Positions 17,591 to 30,600 of a stretch of DNA of 64,000 nucleotides are shown piece by piece. Position numbers and translations under genes: made by a program. This stretch comes from Ulvibacterium sp. (GTDB taxonomy: Bacteria > Bacteroidota > Bacteroidia > Flavobacteriales > Flavobacteriaceae). The stretch is from NCBI RefSeq assembly GCF_028285715.1, contig NZ_JANQOO010000021.1, positions 372,001-436,000 on the forward strand, read 5' to 3'. The notes under the pieces were generated by a model that ran no database searches, was not told the origin of the DNA, and saw nothing but the letters and a program-made list of their open reading frames with translations. Numbering within the stretch: the first letter of the stretch is position 1; the number at the start of each line of letters is the position of its first letter.

Positions 17591-18922
17591 CTAATCTTCT
17601 TTTGCCCAATTGAGTCGATCCATTTGATTGAATGGCCATGGAGCTCCGTTATTCTCTATATTGCCCATCATATTGTTAAGTTCGGAGGGCGCCGCGGATT
17701 GCTCCATCACCAAGTATTGTCGCATGTCCATTATGATCGACAAAGGGTCTATACTTACGGGACAGGCCTCCACACATGCATTACAGGAAGTACAAGCCCA
17801 AAGTTCTTCTCGAGTTATATAATCGTCGAGCAATTGTTTTCCATCATTCTCGAATATCCCTTTGTTGGCATCCAAATTTTTTCCCACCTCTTCCAATCTA
17901 TCCCGAGTATCCATCATGATTTTTCTTGGGGACAGTTTTTTACCGGTCTGATTGGCAGGGCACTCGTTGGTACAGCGGCCGCATTCGGTACAGGTGTAGG
18001 CATTTAACAACTGTATTCTTGTCAGGTCCATTACATCGGAGGCACCAAATTTAGGGACTTCCTCTCCAGTTTCAACTTCGGAGGAATTGGCATAGGGATC
18101 CGCTGAAGGGTCCATCATCAACCTTACTTCATTGGTAACAGACTCCAAATTATTAAACTTCCCTTTTGGGCCCAATTTACCAAAGTAGGTATTTGGAAAG
18201 GCTAACAGGATATGAAGATGCTTGGAATAATACAGATAATTTAAAAAGAAAAGGATTCCCAAAATATGGAGCCACCAAGCACTACGCTCAATCAAAATCA
18301 AAGAAGACATGGACATGCCATCAAAAAAAGTTGTGAAGAATTGACTTATGGGAAAAGCCCCTGCCTTGGTATAATGGGCAGCATCCAAATGCTGCAATTG
18401 ATAATCCGCCCCGTTCATGGTCAAAAAGAGAACCATAAGAATCAACTCTATATAAAGAATCCAGTTTGCATCGGTCTTGGGCCAGCCAGTCATTTCCGGC
18501 TTTATAAAGCGTCTTAAACGGATAAGGTTTCTGCGTACCCAAAAAATAACTACGGCAATAATAACCAACAGGGCCAATATTTCAAAGGTGGCGATAAGAA
18601 AGTCGTAAATCCGTCCCAAAGAGGAAAAAATGCGATGGGTTCCCAAAACACCGTCAATAATGATTTCCAGGACTTCTATATTAATGATTATGAAACCTAA
18701 ATAAACGATGATATGAAGCAATCCCGGAATCGGCCTAACGACCATCTTGGTCTGTCCGAGTGCTATCCTTAACATATTCTTCCAGCGCATGGAGGTATTG
18801 TCCGTTATAACCGCCTTTTTACCCAATTTTATATTCCGGGCCAATTTCTTAACATTTCGGATAAAAAATCCAATACCTGCTACCAAGGCAGCAACAAACA
18901 AAATATTGGGAAGATATTGCAT
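17591..18922 (-). CDS. Membrane-bound 4Fe-4S ferredoxin-type protein, partner of the CCG protein
   Basis: This is a 443-residue protein with about five to six membrane segments in the first 300 residues (for example LPNILFVAALVAGIGFFI and ILALLVIIAVVIFWV). Two 4Fe-4S motifs follow: CTECGRCTNECPAN and CTSCNACVEACPVS. The membrane half resembles the cytochrome b-like gamma subunit of nitrate reductase and HdrE-type proteins, so it probably exchanges electrons with the quinone pool. It abuts the CCG-domain gene downstream and starts right at the end of the MlaD gene. Heme-binding His residues are plausible but cannot be proven by eye. Confidence 0.87.
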   Translation of the reverse strand: MQYLPNILFVAALVAGIGFFIRNVKKLARNIKLGKKAVITDNTSMRWKNMLRIALGQTKMVVRPIPGLLHIIVYLGFIIINIEVLEIIIDGVLGTHRIFSSLGRIYDFLIATFEILALLVIIAVVIFWVRRNLIRLRRFIKPEMTGWPKTDANWILYIELILMVLFLTMNGADYQLQHLDAAHYTKAGAFPISQFFTTFFDGMSMSSLILIERSAWWLHILGILFFLNYLYYSKHLHILLAFPNTYFGKLGPKGKFNNLESVTNEVRLMMDPSADPYANSSEVETGEEVPKFGASDVMDLTRIQLLNAYTCTECGRCTNECPANQTGKKLSPRKIMMDTRDRLEEVGKNLDANKGIFENDGKQLLDDYITREELWACTSCNACVEACPVSIDPLSIIMDMRQYLVMEQSAAPSELNNMMGNIENNGAPWPFNQMDRLNWAKED

Positions 18923-19891
18923 TTATTGTTCATCTGTTTTCTCAGCAGGGTCGTTCTCCGGAACAGTATACTCCTTTTGCTTTTTACCGAATACGGAAAC
19001 ATTGACATAGCGTTTGGGATTTAACCGGAAATCCTGTAAAAGCAAATCCAATTCCCTTGAGGCATTGCTCAAATTAATGTACAACTCTTCGTTATTCATA
19101 AGTTTGCCCAAGGTTCCATCACCCTCCTCTATTTTGGACATTACCTTATCTAAACTGGCCATAGTGGATTCTAGATTGGCCAGGGTTCTTCCCAAACCTG
19201 CATTGTTCAGGGAATCTGAAAGTTTTGAGAAATTATGGGTAAGCTCCTTGAAATTGGTCAAAGAACTATCTAGCTTACCTTCATTATTCTTTAATAACCT
19301 GTTGAGCACCTCGGCACTTCCCTGAAGGCTATTTACCAAGCCGCTGAGGCCATGTATGGCATCCCTTAGATCACCTCTGGCCCTGTCATCCAGCACATCG
19401 TTTACATTCATTAGTACAGAATCCGCATCGGTAACCGCTGACTCAAACTTCTTGAATAATGGGGTTAGTTTTTGTTGTGCCAATTCCGTCAAGCCGGGCC
19501 TGGTCTTTGTGGGTAGCGTGTCATATTTGGTAACCATGGGAGCCCCATCAAAAATCGGGTTTATCTGCAAGCCCTTGCCCCCAATGATTCCGGTATCATA
19601 AAGTTCTACAGAGCTGTTTTTTGAAAACTCAAAATCACTTTTTACCGAAAAGGTAACCAATAATCTCCCTGAATCATCACTAAATCGAATGTCATTGACC
19701 GTTCCTACATTGTAACCGTTGATGGAAACAGGGGTCCCGGGCTGTAATCCACCAACATTGTCATAAATCGCGTAAAGCGTTATGTTGTCATCAAAAAGAG
19801 GAGTCGATTTTAAGTAACTAAATCCTAAGACAAACAACAGGATTCCGCCAATAACAATGATTCCTGTTTTGATTTCCCTAGACAGCTTCAA
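18923..19891 (-). CDS. MlaD family (MCE domain) lipid-transport protein
   Basis: This is a 322-residue protein with one N-terminal membrane anchor (TGIIVIGGILLFVLGFSYL), an MCE domain (YDNVGGLQPGTPVSINGYNV, then DTGIIGGKGLQI) and a long helical tail. MCE proteins form hexameric rings or tubes that move phospholipids between inner and outer membranes. The MlaE/MlaF partners are not in this window. It lies between the amidase and the Fe-S genes in a tight minus-strand operon, ending at the base before the Fe-S gene begins. The family call is firm. Confidence 0.88.
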   Translation of the reverse strand: MKLSREIKTGIIVIGGILLFVLGFSYLKSTPLFDDNITLYAIYDNVGGLQPGTPVSINGYNVGTVNDIRFSDDSGRLLVTFSVKSDFEFSKNSSVELYDTGIIGGKGLQINPIFDGAPMVTKYDTLPTKTRPGLTELAQQKLTPLFKKFESAVTDADSVLMNVNDVLDDRARGDLRDAIHGLSGLVNSLQGSAEVLNRLLKNNEGKLDSSLTNFKELTHNFSKLSDSLNNAGLGRTLANLESTMASLDKVMSKIEEGDGTLGKLMNNEELYINLSNASRELDLLLQDFRLNPKRYVNVSVFGKKQKEYTVPENDPAEKTDEQ

Positions 19892-19945
19892 AAGGATAAA
19901 TTTTCTATTGCCAACAAAATTAGAAATAAATTTTGAAGACGAGAG

Positions 19946-21304
19946 TTATTCGGAAACGTATTTTAAGGCTTCAGGAACAGAAATACGCTTCCCATCCTTA
20001 TAGGCGACTATAAAGGATGTTGTGTACCCTTTTAAATCCGCATTAGATTTTAACATTTCTGCTTCTTTATAAGAATTAGTGCTGCCATACAAGTATCTAA
20101 AAAGGTTCAAGTAGGGTTCTTTGGAAATTTTATTAAGACCTTTAAAATTACCCGGTGTAGGGCTTAAGTCCTTTGAGCTTGCCATTAATTGTATCTTAAA
20201 CACGATACTGGCCAAAGATTTAATGGACGTCTCCTTACTCTTAGGAGGCGTCATGCTCTTCGGATTTTCAATGGTACTGCTACTGCTATTCTGCTGAGGG
20301 GTTTCTTCTTGGGCAATCTCAATGGCCTTGGGAGTATCTTCCGGTGTTTTTGAGGGTGGGATATCCTTTTTTTGCGTTTCTCCCAATGGGGTACCTGATT
20401 CCTTTATATCGGACACATCCTCTTTAGTCTGTTCCATTTCTGCCTCCATAACAACCTCATTGTTTGATGGCGGTACTTCAGGTGTAGGTGTGGCTTGTAC
20501 CTGTATTGGGACATTTGACGTATTGGCTTCTACGTTACCCTTGTATTTCAGGATGGCTTCAGCAATAGCCGTACCCATTTCGCTTTGTCCTTTTTGTGAA
20601 TTTAGATAGGCTCCTTCGGACCTATTGGTTAAAAACCCGGTCTCCACCAATACACTGGGCATAAATGTTTGGTGCAATACAATGAATCCTGCTTGTTTAA
20701 CTTTCCTATCATTTCTTTTTAGTTTCTCGGAAAACTTTTCCTGCATTATTTTGGCAAGTAATATACTTTGATCTAAAAATTCTTCCTGCATAATGGTCAA
20801 TCCAATAATGGATTCGGGAGAATTGATATCGTAATCCGCATATCTCGTTTCATAATTATCCTCCAAATAGATTACCGAGTTTTCCTTTTTGGCTATTTCA
20901 AAGTTTTGTTTGTTGGCGTGTAATCCAAGTACAAAGGTCCCAGCTCCGTGGGCGTCTGAAGAATGTGAATCACAATGTACGGATACAAAAAGGTCCGCAT
21001 TGGCTTTGTTGGCTATCTCACCTCTTACGAATAAATCTACAAACGTATCATCTTTCCGGGTGTATACCACCTTAATATCCGGATGGCGTTCCAACATCTC
21101 CCCAACCTTTAGGACAATTCCTAGGGCGATGTTTTTTTCCAAATATCCATTTCCTAGGTTTCCGGGATCATGGCCGCCATGACCGGCATCCAAAACAACA
21201 ACAAATGGGTCATTATTATCCGGTTCGGTACTGTTCTTGTTGAAGGCAATAAGTAGTGGCGCCGACAATAAAAAAATGATAGGAAGAAACCGTTTTACTT
21301 TCAT
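19946..21304 (-). CDS. N-acetylmuramoyl-L-alanine amidase with SPOR-like C-terminal domain
   Basis: This exported cell-wall enzyme cleaves the amide bond between MurNAc and the stem peptide, likely during division. After a signal sequence (PIIFLLSAPLLIAFN) comes an Amidase_3 domain with VVLDAGHGGHDPGN, LEKNIAL, FVSVHCDSHSS and VLVETGFLTN, which hold the zinc ligands and the catalytic Glu. A Pro/Thr/Glu-rich linker follows (about residues 260-350), then a C-terminal part FKIQLMASSKDLSP that resembles a SPOR-like peptidoglycan-binding domain. It is the first gene of the envelope operon and is divergent from lptD, with about 140 bases between them. Confidence 0.92.
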   Translation of the reverse strand: MKVKRFLPIIFLLSAPLLIAFNKNSTEPDNNDPFVVVLDAGHGGHDPGNLGNGYLEKNIALGIVLKVGEMLERHPDIKVVYTRKDDTFVDLFVRGEIANKANADLFVSVHCDSHSSDAHGAGTFVLGLHANKQNFEIAKKENSVIYLEDNYETRYADYDINSPESIIGLTIMQEEFLDQSILLAKIMQEKFSEKLKRNDRKVKQAGFIVLHQTFMPSVLVETGFLTNRSEGAYLNSQKGQSEMGTAIAEAILKYKGNVEANTSNVPIQVQATPTPEVPPSNNEVVMEAEMEQTKEDVSDIKESGTPLGETQKKDIPPSKTPEDTPKAIEIAQEETPQQNSSSSTIENPKSMTPPKSKETSIKSLASIVFKIQLMASSKDLSPTPGNFKGLNKISKEPYLNLFRYLYGSTNSYKEAEMLKSNADLKGYTTSFIVAYKDGKRISVPEALKYVSE

Positions 21305-21380
21305 AATAACGTAGCGTTTTGATGCTCCCTACTTGGTTAAATTTATGGTAATACCCTATTAGGGGAACAAAAAATATATG

Positions 21381-21388
21381 TAAGTTTG
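21381..21388 (+). promoter_or_regulatory. Candidate -7 box (TAAGTTTG) before lptD
   Basis: TAAGTTTG fits the TAnnTTTG consensus exactly, about 60 bases before the lptD start in the divergent amidase/lptD gap. I found no matching -33 box, so this is tentative. Confidence 0.33.
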
Positions 21389-21446
21389 ATCTCCAATCCC
21401 AAAGCTAGGGGGAAGCCAAACCTTTACAAAAATAGGATATATAGCC

Positions 21447-24164
21447 TTGCAATCAAATAAACATTTTCTTTTCCTATTGCTGCTTTTGGTTGGTTCAATT
21501 TGGCTAAACGCCCAAGAAGACCAAATTATTCCATTGCCCATAAAAGCGCAAAAGGACACTATAATAGCCCCCCTATTTCCCATTACTGCCTTACAGGATA
21601 GTATCCCCAATGATTCTACCCAGACGGACTCCTTAAATAGGAAGGAATCCATTCTACTGGATCAAATTAAATATAAGGCCAAGGATTATGTTAAGTTGAG
21701 CCAAAAAGACCAAAAAATATATTTGTACAATGAAGCCGAAATCTACTATCAAGACACCGAACTAAAGGCGGGCATCATTATCCTGGATTACATAAAAAAC
21801 GAGGTTTACGCCGGCCGCATTAAAGATTCCTTAGGCAATTACACGCAAATTCCTTTTTTTAAACAGGGAAGTAATGAGGTAATACCAGATTCTATCCGTT
21901 TTAACTTTGATACCCAAAAAGCATTGATATGGAATTCACGTACCGAGCAACAGGCCGGTCTAGGTCAATTGGGAAGTGATGCCATGAAGGTATACGCAGA
22001 GATTACCAAAAAGGAAAACGACTCTGTATATTTTTTAAACGAGGGAAAACTAACCACATCCAAGGACACCATAGATCCCGATTATTACATTAGGGTTAGA
22101 AAGGCCAAATTTGTACCCAAAAAAAAGGTTATTGCCGGGTTTAGCAACCTTTATATTGCGGATGTCCCCACACCCATAGCCTTGCCCTTTGCCTATTTCC
22201 CTCTTACTGTTGGCCGTACTGCAGGATTAATGATGCCTACCTTTGGAAATGATCCGGACCGTGGGTATTTTCTTCAAGGCGGTGGATATTATTTTCCCAT
22301 AAGCGACTATGTAGATCTCACCCTTACAGGTGACTTTTATACCAATGGAAGTTATGGCTTTAGGGGTGTATCCATTTATTCCAAACGCTATAGATATCAG
22401 GGAAATATCAATTTCAGATATGAAAATCTAGTCACCAGTCAAAGAGGTTTCAGCGATTATAGCAGACAGACTATATATAATATTCAAATACGTCATTCCC
22501 AGGATGCCAAAGCCAATCCCAATTCGCGCCTCCAAGCCTCAGTGAACTTAGGGAGTAGCACCTATTTTCAGAACTCGTTATTACAACAAAACCTACCCAA
22601 TACCCAGAATAATAGCTTAAATTCATCCATCTCGTATTCCAAGACTTTTCCGGAATATCCTTCGGTAAATTTAAGTCTTACGGCCACGCATAACCAGAAT
22701 ACGAGCCCTAATGCCCCTGAGGATAATATTCAAATGACCCTGCCCACGTTTCAAGGTAGTCTAGAGCGAATATTCCCCTTCGCCAAACGCGATGGAATTA
22801 AAAAAGGTGTAATCCAAAATATCAATTTTCAATACGATGTAAATGCGCGAAATAGCCTTACCACAAACGATGATGATTTTTTGACAGGGAGGATGTTCGA
22901 CAATGCCAGGGTTGGGGCACGGCACAGGATTCCCATAAGCACTAACTTTAAGGTAGCCAAATTTTTTAGTGTAAGTGTAGGAGGAAATTATGAGGATGTA
23001 TGGACCCTTGAGACCTTTAATCAGCGCTTTGATGCAGAGGAGGATCGTGTTGTACGTGATACGATAAGCGGATTTGACCGTTACAATACCTACAATTTTA
23101 GTGCAAGTATAGGTACTACGCTCTATGGAACATTCAATTTCGGGGAGGATAAAAAAATACAGGCCATCCGTCATGTCATGCGACCTTCACTAAGTTATGG
23201 TTTCGCTCCTTCCTTTGAACAGTTTTATGATGAGTATATAGATGGAGATGGAGAAGTAGTGCAATACAGTAGGTTTCAAGGGACCTTAAACGGAGCTCCT
23301 AGTTTGGGGAGATCTAATAATATAGGATTTTCACTGGCCAATGTCTTTGAGGCCAAGGTGAGGGATAAGGATTCGACGGCCACGGAACCTAAAAAGATTC
23401 CGCTACTTAGCAATCTAAACTTGTCCACAGGTTATAATTTTGAGGCAGATTCGTTACGATTAAGCCCTTTGAACATTAATGGGGGTACCAATATTCTGAA
23501 CAATAAAATGGCCATTAACTTCTCAGCCGGCTTGGATCCTTATGCCATAGATAATAATGGTCGCCGGATAAACACCTTTAACATAGATAATGGGGGCAGT
23601 CTTTTTCGATTGACCAGGGCCAATGTTAACATTGGGTATTCCATTGACAGCGAGACATTTGGTAAAAAAAAGAAGGAGGAAGGTGAAGAGGATGATGAAA
23701 ACCCTTATGATTATGTCGCTCAAAGTGGCGGTAGGACCGATGACCTTTTTGGTCGTGCGGATCAATTCAATGAACCGCCCAGGGGGGGAGACGAAAGGGA
23801 ATCCGAAGATGTGGAAAATCCGGTTTACGGCACCAAAATTCCATGGAATTTTAGATTGGCCTATTCCGCCACATATGCGAACAACCAGCGCCAAAATGAA
23901 TTTAGCAGTCATTCCCTTATGTTTTCTGGAGATATTCAATTATCCCCTAGGTGGAAGGTCGGTGGCTCCTCCGGATACGATTTTAAGAACAAAGGGTTTA
24001 CCCTAACCCAGCTTCGTTTTGAACGGGATTTAAAAAGTTTCCAGCTCCGTTTTAACTGGACACCCTTTGGAAATTTTGAACGCTGGTATTTCTTTATCGG
24101 AATAAAAAGCTCCATACTCAGCGATTTAAAATGGGAAAACCGAAGTCAACCGCCTCCTAGATAA
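21447..24164 (+). CDS. lptD: LptD-like LPS assembly outer membrane protein
   Basis: This is a 905-residue protein with a signal peptide (KHFLFLLLLLVGSIWLNAQ). A periplasmic OstA/LptA-like domain in the first ~250 residues includes IYLYNEAEIYYQDTELKAG. It ends in a large outer membrane beta-barrel rich in alternating aromatic strands. The last strand region ends FNWTPFGNFERWYFFIGIK. In Bacteroidota this gene type is annotated as putative LPS assembly protein LptD and inserts LPS into the outer leaflet. A short Glu/Asp-rich loop (KKKKEEGEEDDEN) is visible near residue 740. The start is a TTG; no in-frame ATG precedes the signal peptide. ridA follows by 47 bases, as in other flavobacteria. Confidence 0.87.
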   Translation: MQSNKHFLFLLLLLVGSIWLNAQEDQIIPLPIKAQKDTIIAPLFPITALQDSIPNDSTQTDSLNRKESILLDQIKYKAKDYVKLSQKDQKIYLYNEAEIYYQDTELKAGIIILDYIKNEVYAGRIKDSLGNYTQIPFFKQGSNEVIPDSIRFNFDTQKALIWNSRTEQQAGLGQLGSDAMKVYAEITKKENDSVYFLNEGKLTTSKDTIDPDYYIRVRKAKFVPKKKVIAGFSNLYIADVPTPIALPFAYFPLTVGRTAGLMMPTFGNDPDRGYFLQGGGYYFPISDYVDLTLTGDFYTNGSYGFRGVSIYSKRYRYQGNINFRYENLVTSQRGFSDYSRQTIYNIQIRHSQDAKANPNSRLQASVNLGSSTYFQNSLLQQNLPNTQNNSLNSSISYSKTFPEYPSVNLSLTATHNQNTSPNAPEDNIQMTLPTFQGSLERIFPFAKRDGIKKGVIQNINFQYDVNARNSLTTNDDDFLTGRMFDNARVGARHRIPISTNFKVAKFFSVSVGGNYEDVWTLETFNQRFDAEEDRVVRDTISGFDRYNTYNFSASIGTTLYGTFNFGEDKKIQAIRHVMRPSLSYGFAPSFEQFYDEYIDGDGEVVQYSRFQGTLNGAPSLGRSNNIGFSLANVFEAKVRDKDSTATEPKKIPLLSNLNLSTGYNFEADSLRLSPLNINGGTNILNNKMAINFSAGLDPYAIDNNGRRINTFNIDNGGSLFRLTRANVNIGYSIDSETFGKKKKEEGEEDDENPYDYVAQSGGRTDDLFGRADQFNEPPRGGDERESEDVENPVYGTKIPWNFRLAYSATYANNQRQNEFSSHSLMFSGDIQLSPRWKVGGSSGYDFKNKGFTLTQLRFERDLKSFQLRFNWTPFGNFERWYFFIGIKSSILSDLKWENRSQPPPR

Positions 24165-24211
24165 GGTGAAACAATATTCATTTTTTACAAAACGGCTTAA
24201 ACCAAACTACA

Positions 24212-24592
24212 ATGAAAAAAATCATAAGCACTTCCAAAGCTCCCGCCCCAATCGGTCCTTATAATCAGGCAATATTAAGTGGCGACACTTTGTATGTTTC
24301 CGGACAGATTCCGATAGACCCTAATACTGGACAATTGGTAAAAGGGGATATTTTTAAGGAAACCCATCAATCCATGAAAAATCTTGCGGCTATTTTGGAC
24401 GAGGCCGGAATGAATTTTGAAAATGTAGTCAAAACCTCGATTTTTTTAAAGGACATGCATCAGTTCAAACAAGTTAATGAGGCATATGCATCCTATTTTA
24501 ACGCGGATACCGCTCCAGCCCGAGAAACCGTGGAAGTTGCCAATCTGCCCAAATTTGTAAACGTAGAGATTTCTATGATAGCCGTTAAATAG
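24212..24592 (+). CDS. ridA: RidA family enamine/imine deaminase
   Basis: This is a 126-residue RidA protein that hydrolyses reactive enamine and imine intermediates from PLP enzymes to keto acids and ammonia. Family marks are KAPAPIGPYNQAI, LYVSGQIPIDP, NLAAILDEAG and APARETVEVANLPK, which includes the Arg that binds the substrate carboxylate. It probably forms a trimer in the cytoplasm. It is co-directional with lptD and overlaps the convergent GlcNAc kinase gene at its 3' end by eight bases. Confidence 0.94.
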   Translation: MKKIISTSKAPAPIGPYNQAILSGDTLYVSGQIPIDPNTGQLVKGDIFKETHQSMKNLAAILDEAGMNFENVVKTSIFLKDMHQFKQVNEAYASYFNADTAPARETVEVANLPKFVNVEISMIAVK

Positions 24593-25436
24593 TCTGTTTG
24601 TGAAATTCAACCAGTCCATCAATAGGACGCTGACGAATAACACCTAAAACCAAATCATTCCTTTCTACCACTGCTTTGAGTTCGTCCTTTAAATAATGGG
24701 CGATACTGCCAACAAAATGTACGGGAACTTTGGTAGCCAGCTCAAACTGCATTACATGGTTGTTAATAAACTGCTGAAATCCTTTGTCAATTACACCTTT
24801 ACAATAGGGATGGTCCTTATTTTCCACTAAAAACCTTGCAAAAGTGGCCAGATATGTATTGGGATTGGGCTGTTTATACAAGTTTTCCTTAATGACATCC
24901 GCATCCAAGTTATATTCCGTAGAAAACTTCATGGCCAAATCTTGAGGCATTTTGTGATAATAATAATCACGTATCAATTTCCTACCAAAAAAATTACCAC
25001 TTCCATCGTCCATAGGAATATAGCCAAGGGAAACTACCTTTTGAAACATTTGATGTCCATCGTAATAGCTACAATTAGAACCTGTCCCTAGAATGCAGAC
25101 AATACCTTGATGCCCCACCTTTGTAGTGGAATAAATGGCCGCGTAAGTGTCCTCCCTTACCTCGGCTTTGGCATTGGGGAAAAACACCTTGAAAATTTTC
25201 TTTAGAAATCTTCTCATGCGCTCGGTCCCACATCCGGCCCCGTAAAAAAACAGGTGCTTTACCTTTTTGCTGTTCTTGGAAAGCTCAAAGTTATTGGCCA
25301 ACCTATCCTCGATTACCTCACGTGTCAATACTTCGGGACTTAGTCCCAAAGTTTGCGTAAAAAACACCTGTTCCCCCTTATCGTCCAAAGCTATCCAGTC
25401 CGCTTTGGTAGCTCCACTGTCGACAATTACTACCAT
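24585..25436 (-). CDS. N-acetylglucosamine kinase (BadF/BadG/BcrA/BcrD ATPase family)
   Basis: This is a 283-residue sugar kinase of the ASKHA fold that likely phosphorylates GlcNAc from cell-wall or chitin recycling. The phosphate-1 loop is IVDSGATKADWIALD, the second phosphate loop is CILGTGSNCSYYDG, and GYIPMDDGSGNFFGRKLI is typical of this group in Bacteroidota. The start at 25436 (MVVIVDSG) was chosen. An ATG at 25472 would add twelve residues (MYFQDSFFKRIY) ahead of the conserved start. It lies downstream of gap on the same strand, 79 bases away, and is convergent with ridA. Confidence 0.87.
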   Translation of the reverse strand: MVVIVDSGATKADWIALDDKGEQVFFTQTLGLSPEVLTREVIEDRLANNFELSKNSKKVKHLFFYGAGCGTERMRRFLKKIFKVFFPNAKAEVREDTYAAIYSTTKVGHQGIVCILGTGSNCSYYDGHQMFQKVVSLGYIPMDDGSGNFFGRKLIRDYYYHKMPQDLAMKFSTEYNLDADVIKENLYKQPNPNTYLATFARFLVENKDHPYCKGVIDKGFQQFINNHVMQFELATKVPVHFVGSIAHYLKDELKAVVERNDLVLGVIRQRPIDGLVEFHKQTI

Positions 25437-25515
25437 ATATATCCTTTTAAAAAAAGAATCCTGAAAATACACAAAATACGGTATATTTTCAGGAAAACTT
25501 TTTTTGTATCAAAAC

Positions 25516-27527
<2,012 letters not shown>

Positions 27528-27553
27528 CGAAAATTTTAAGCTAGCAAAATTAG

Positions 27554-27561
27554 CAAACTTA
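27554..27561 (-). promoter_or_regulatory. Candidate -7 box (TAAGTTTG) before pfkA
   Basis: On the minus strand TAAGTTTGC matches TAnnTTTG exactly and lies about 27 bases before the pfkA ATG, a normal distance. No clear -33 element is seen. Confidence 0.38.
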
Positions 27562-27683
27562 TTTCAAATTAGGAATTGTTAATGTCCATAATTTAGGTAA
27601 CGAAATTAGCTATATCGTTTTCGTGCATCCCCCATATTTTTGAAGTTTAAAATATAACATTGGGGCTTTTTTCCACGAGATAT

Positions 27684-30600
27684 TTAACGGCGACCCTTGG
27701 TCTTTGGATAGAACCTTAACAAGCTGTCCTTGCCCATTACCGAACTGGGTAATCCATCGGTATCGGGAAATCTGTTTTCCTGCGTTTCCGTTTTGCCCAC
27801 CACTTTTTTAAAAAGCTCTTTGAAACTGTTGAAATCAACTTCGTAGGAAAGACCCGCTCCTTGGGTATAGCCCTGTCTCTGAGCAAAAAATTCTTGGATT
27901 TCATTCTCCCTATTAAAGAATTTGGCACTTAGGGTACCTTCCTCGTTAAGAAGCAATTGAATTTCAAAATCACCGGCAACAACCGTTTCACTAGCCCCTC
28001 CTACCGGTACCCCTACCCTTCCGTTGAATAATATCCTTTCACTTATTTGGGTAGAGACCGTTACTCCTATCCTATTCTCCGTCTGCACATCTGCATTTCT
28101 ATCGAGCACCCCTTGCTCATAGGAAAGTCCCAGGTTAAATTTATCGTTTTCACTGCCCAAAACCTGATTCAATAGTCCAGAGGCCGATTGTAACAAGTTA
28201 CCCGTTACTGCTTGTCGGTTTATTCCGTTCTGATCACTCACAAAGGAGCCTTGTGCCAATAAAAAGAGAGCGTTTCTTTCTTCGACCGTAGGATCTTGCA
28301 ATCGGTATTCCAGTTCTGATTGGACAATAGTATTGGTACCCGGAAACTCCACATTAAATTCAATATCAGGACTCTCCAATTCCCCGGTCAATTTGGTTAC
28401 CACTTGTGTTGGAATGCGCCTGGTATACCCCGGGTCATCCAATAAGGGTGCAGGATTGGCATTCAAGGAATATACGGCCTCCAGTTGCAACTCGGCTTCT
28501 AAAGGTTCCCTATCCCATATAATGGTCCCGCCGGGCCTAACGGTAAACGTTTTATCTATTATTCCACCAAACCGATAGTTGTATTCCCCTGTTACCACGA
28601 CAAAGTCCCCGAACATTTCAAATTTTCCACGAGTATTGATACGTATCAGTAAAATACCTTCCCCAGTTCCTTTAAGTGAACTACCTGTCTTTCGGTCGGT
28701 CACGATTTCAACCTCGGCATCCGGAGTGACTACTAAATCGAATTCTAGCTCCAATCCCTCAAAATCCTCTAAAACACGCTGTTCCTCTATTGTTTTTATG
28801 CTGTTGCGTTCTATGAAATTTATAAAGGAGTAATCGCCCACAGAAGCCACATCGCTCAATGGTATTTTAAGGGAAGTGCCCTCGGCCGTTTCTGCATCCA
28901 CTTTAATCGTCAAAGCATTGGTAGGTCCAAAAATTCTGCCCTGACCATTTATAAAACCAGTACCGTAATAGAGTACTTCTTCCTCAAACGCCGTATCCAA
29001 AATCAAAAAGGGATTATTATTGGTATCGATATTCAAATCCAAAAACCAATCCTCGAAATATCTATGGGTTATAGTGCCGTCCAAGACCGCTTTTGTTCTT
29101 TTTGCGACATCGGTAATGCGGATTTGATCAAAATCAAAAGTCTGATCTCGTAAGTCTATCCTAGAATTGGGAGCAAAGCTATAATCCACGTTTAGGTAAG
29201 GAACGGCCAAACCGGCATTGTCCAAAGTAAGAATACCACTGAATTCCGGATTGTCTACACCCCCCCTTATTCTAGCACTTCCACTTAAATCGCCTCGAAT
29301 ATTGGTGATAACATCCTCTCCCAGGGGACTAAAGGGTTCAAGATCTAGTTTATTGAAGTTTATTAAAAGATTGGCCTGTGGAATCTCCCCTTCATTCTTA
29401 ATATTCCCTACAATACCCAATTTTTCTATGCCGTTATCCGTAATCTGTGAATTGACCACAAAATCGGTCAAATCCCTATTCCCCACTATCCCAATGGTAA
29501 GATCTCCCATTCTCATATCATTGATGGCAAAATCGGCAATGGCCAAATTGGAGGAAGGCAAATAGACATCGTCTTTCTGTAATACGTTTAGCGTTCCGTT
29601 GACTTCACCCTGAAGTTTTAGGCTATCTATAGATGGGGTAATCTTGTTTAGGGAGACAATCTTAAATTGAAGTTCCAAATCTTTATAGGTAGAATCCGCC
29701 AGTTGGCCTTTGAGCCGTATTTGTTCCTGCTCATAATTGTTCATCACAATTTCCTCTATCCAAATACTGTCCAAGGTTCGATTGAGAATTACCTTATTTT
29801 GGCGATTTCCGTCTTTGTTCAAAATCCATTGGTTGCCCTTAAAACTTACATCCGATGTCTTTAGGCCGATGACGGATTTGTTTTCTTGATTGAATGTGTG
29901 ATAAAAATTCAGGTTATAGCTATCATCAAATTCACTGCCTCCTTTAAATTCTGTCCTAAAAAAAAGGGTATCCTTTAAAGTGGTATTAATGAGACTAAAA
30001 TCCCTAACATCATAATAGCTTGTTGAAAGATCTGCCACGGAGACATATGTATTGAACAACGGATTCTTATTATCGATTTTTATATCGATACTATCCGCAA
30101 CGTTACCATAGGCCTGTATTTTGGGCGATTTGAAGTTCAATTTAAAATCGCCTTTGTCCGCAATTATATTTCCCCTAATAAAAGTATTCGGGTCAAACTG
30201 GACCTCAGGGAAAAAAACATCCACAATTTTGTTATATATCTTAAAGTTAAAGGACACCGTCTGCCCTTCGGAAATCTCAAAAGGCCTATAATTGGTATAA
30301 ATACTTCCAATAGAATTCTGCATTAACCTACCGAGTTCCTTTACTTTGAAATTACCTTTCATGTAACCAGTAATGATATCCGGGGAGTTTATATCGATTA
30401 CCCTAATGGAGTCATTTTCAAAAGTGGAGGAAACCTTAAAATCGTCAAAATAGTAGGTATCGTTCTTATTCTGAAAAATGGTCTTGGTAAACTTGATGTC
30501 ACCTATCAAGTTGTCCAAGGTATTCCCAGTTACATCCATGTTTACGTTACCTTTAAAAATGGATATGCTATCATTTATAAAGTTCAATTTTTTGAGGTCG

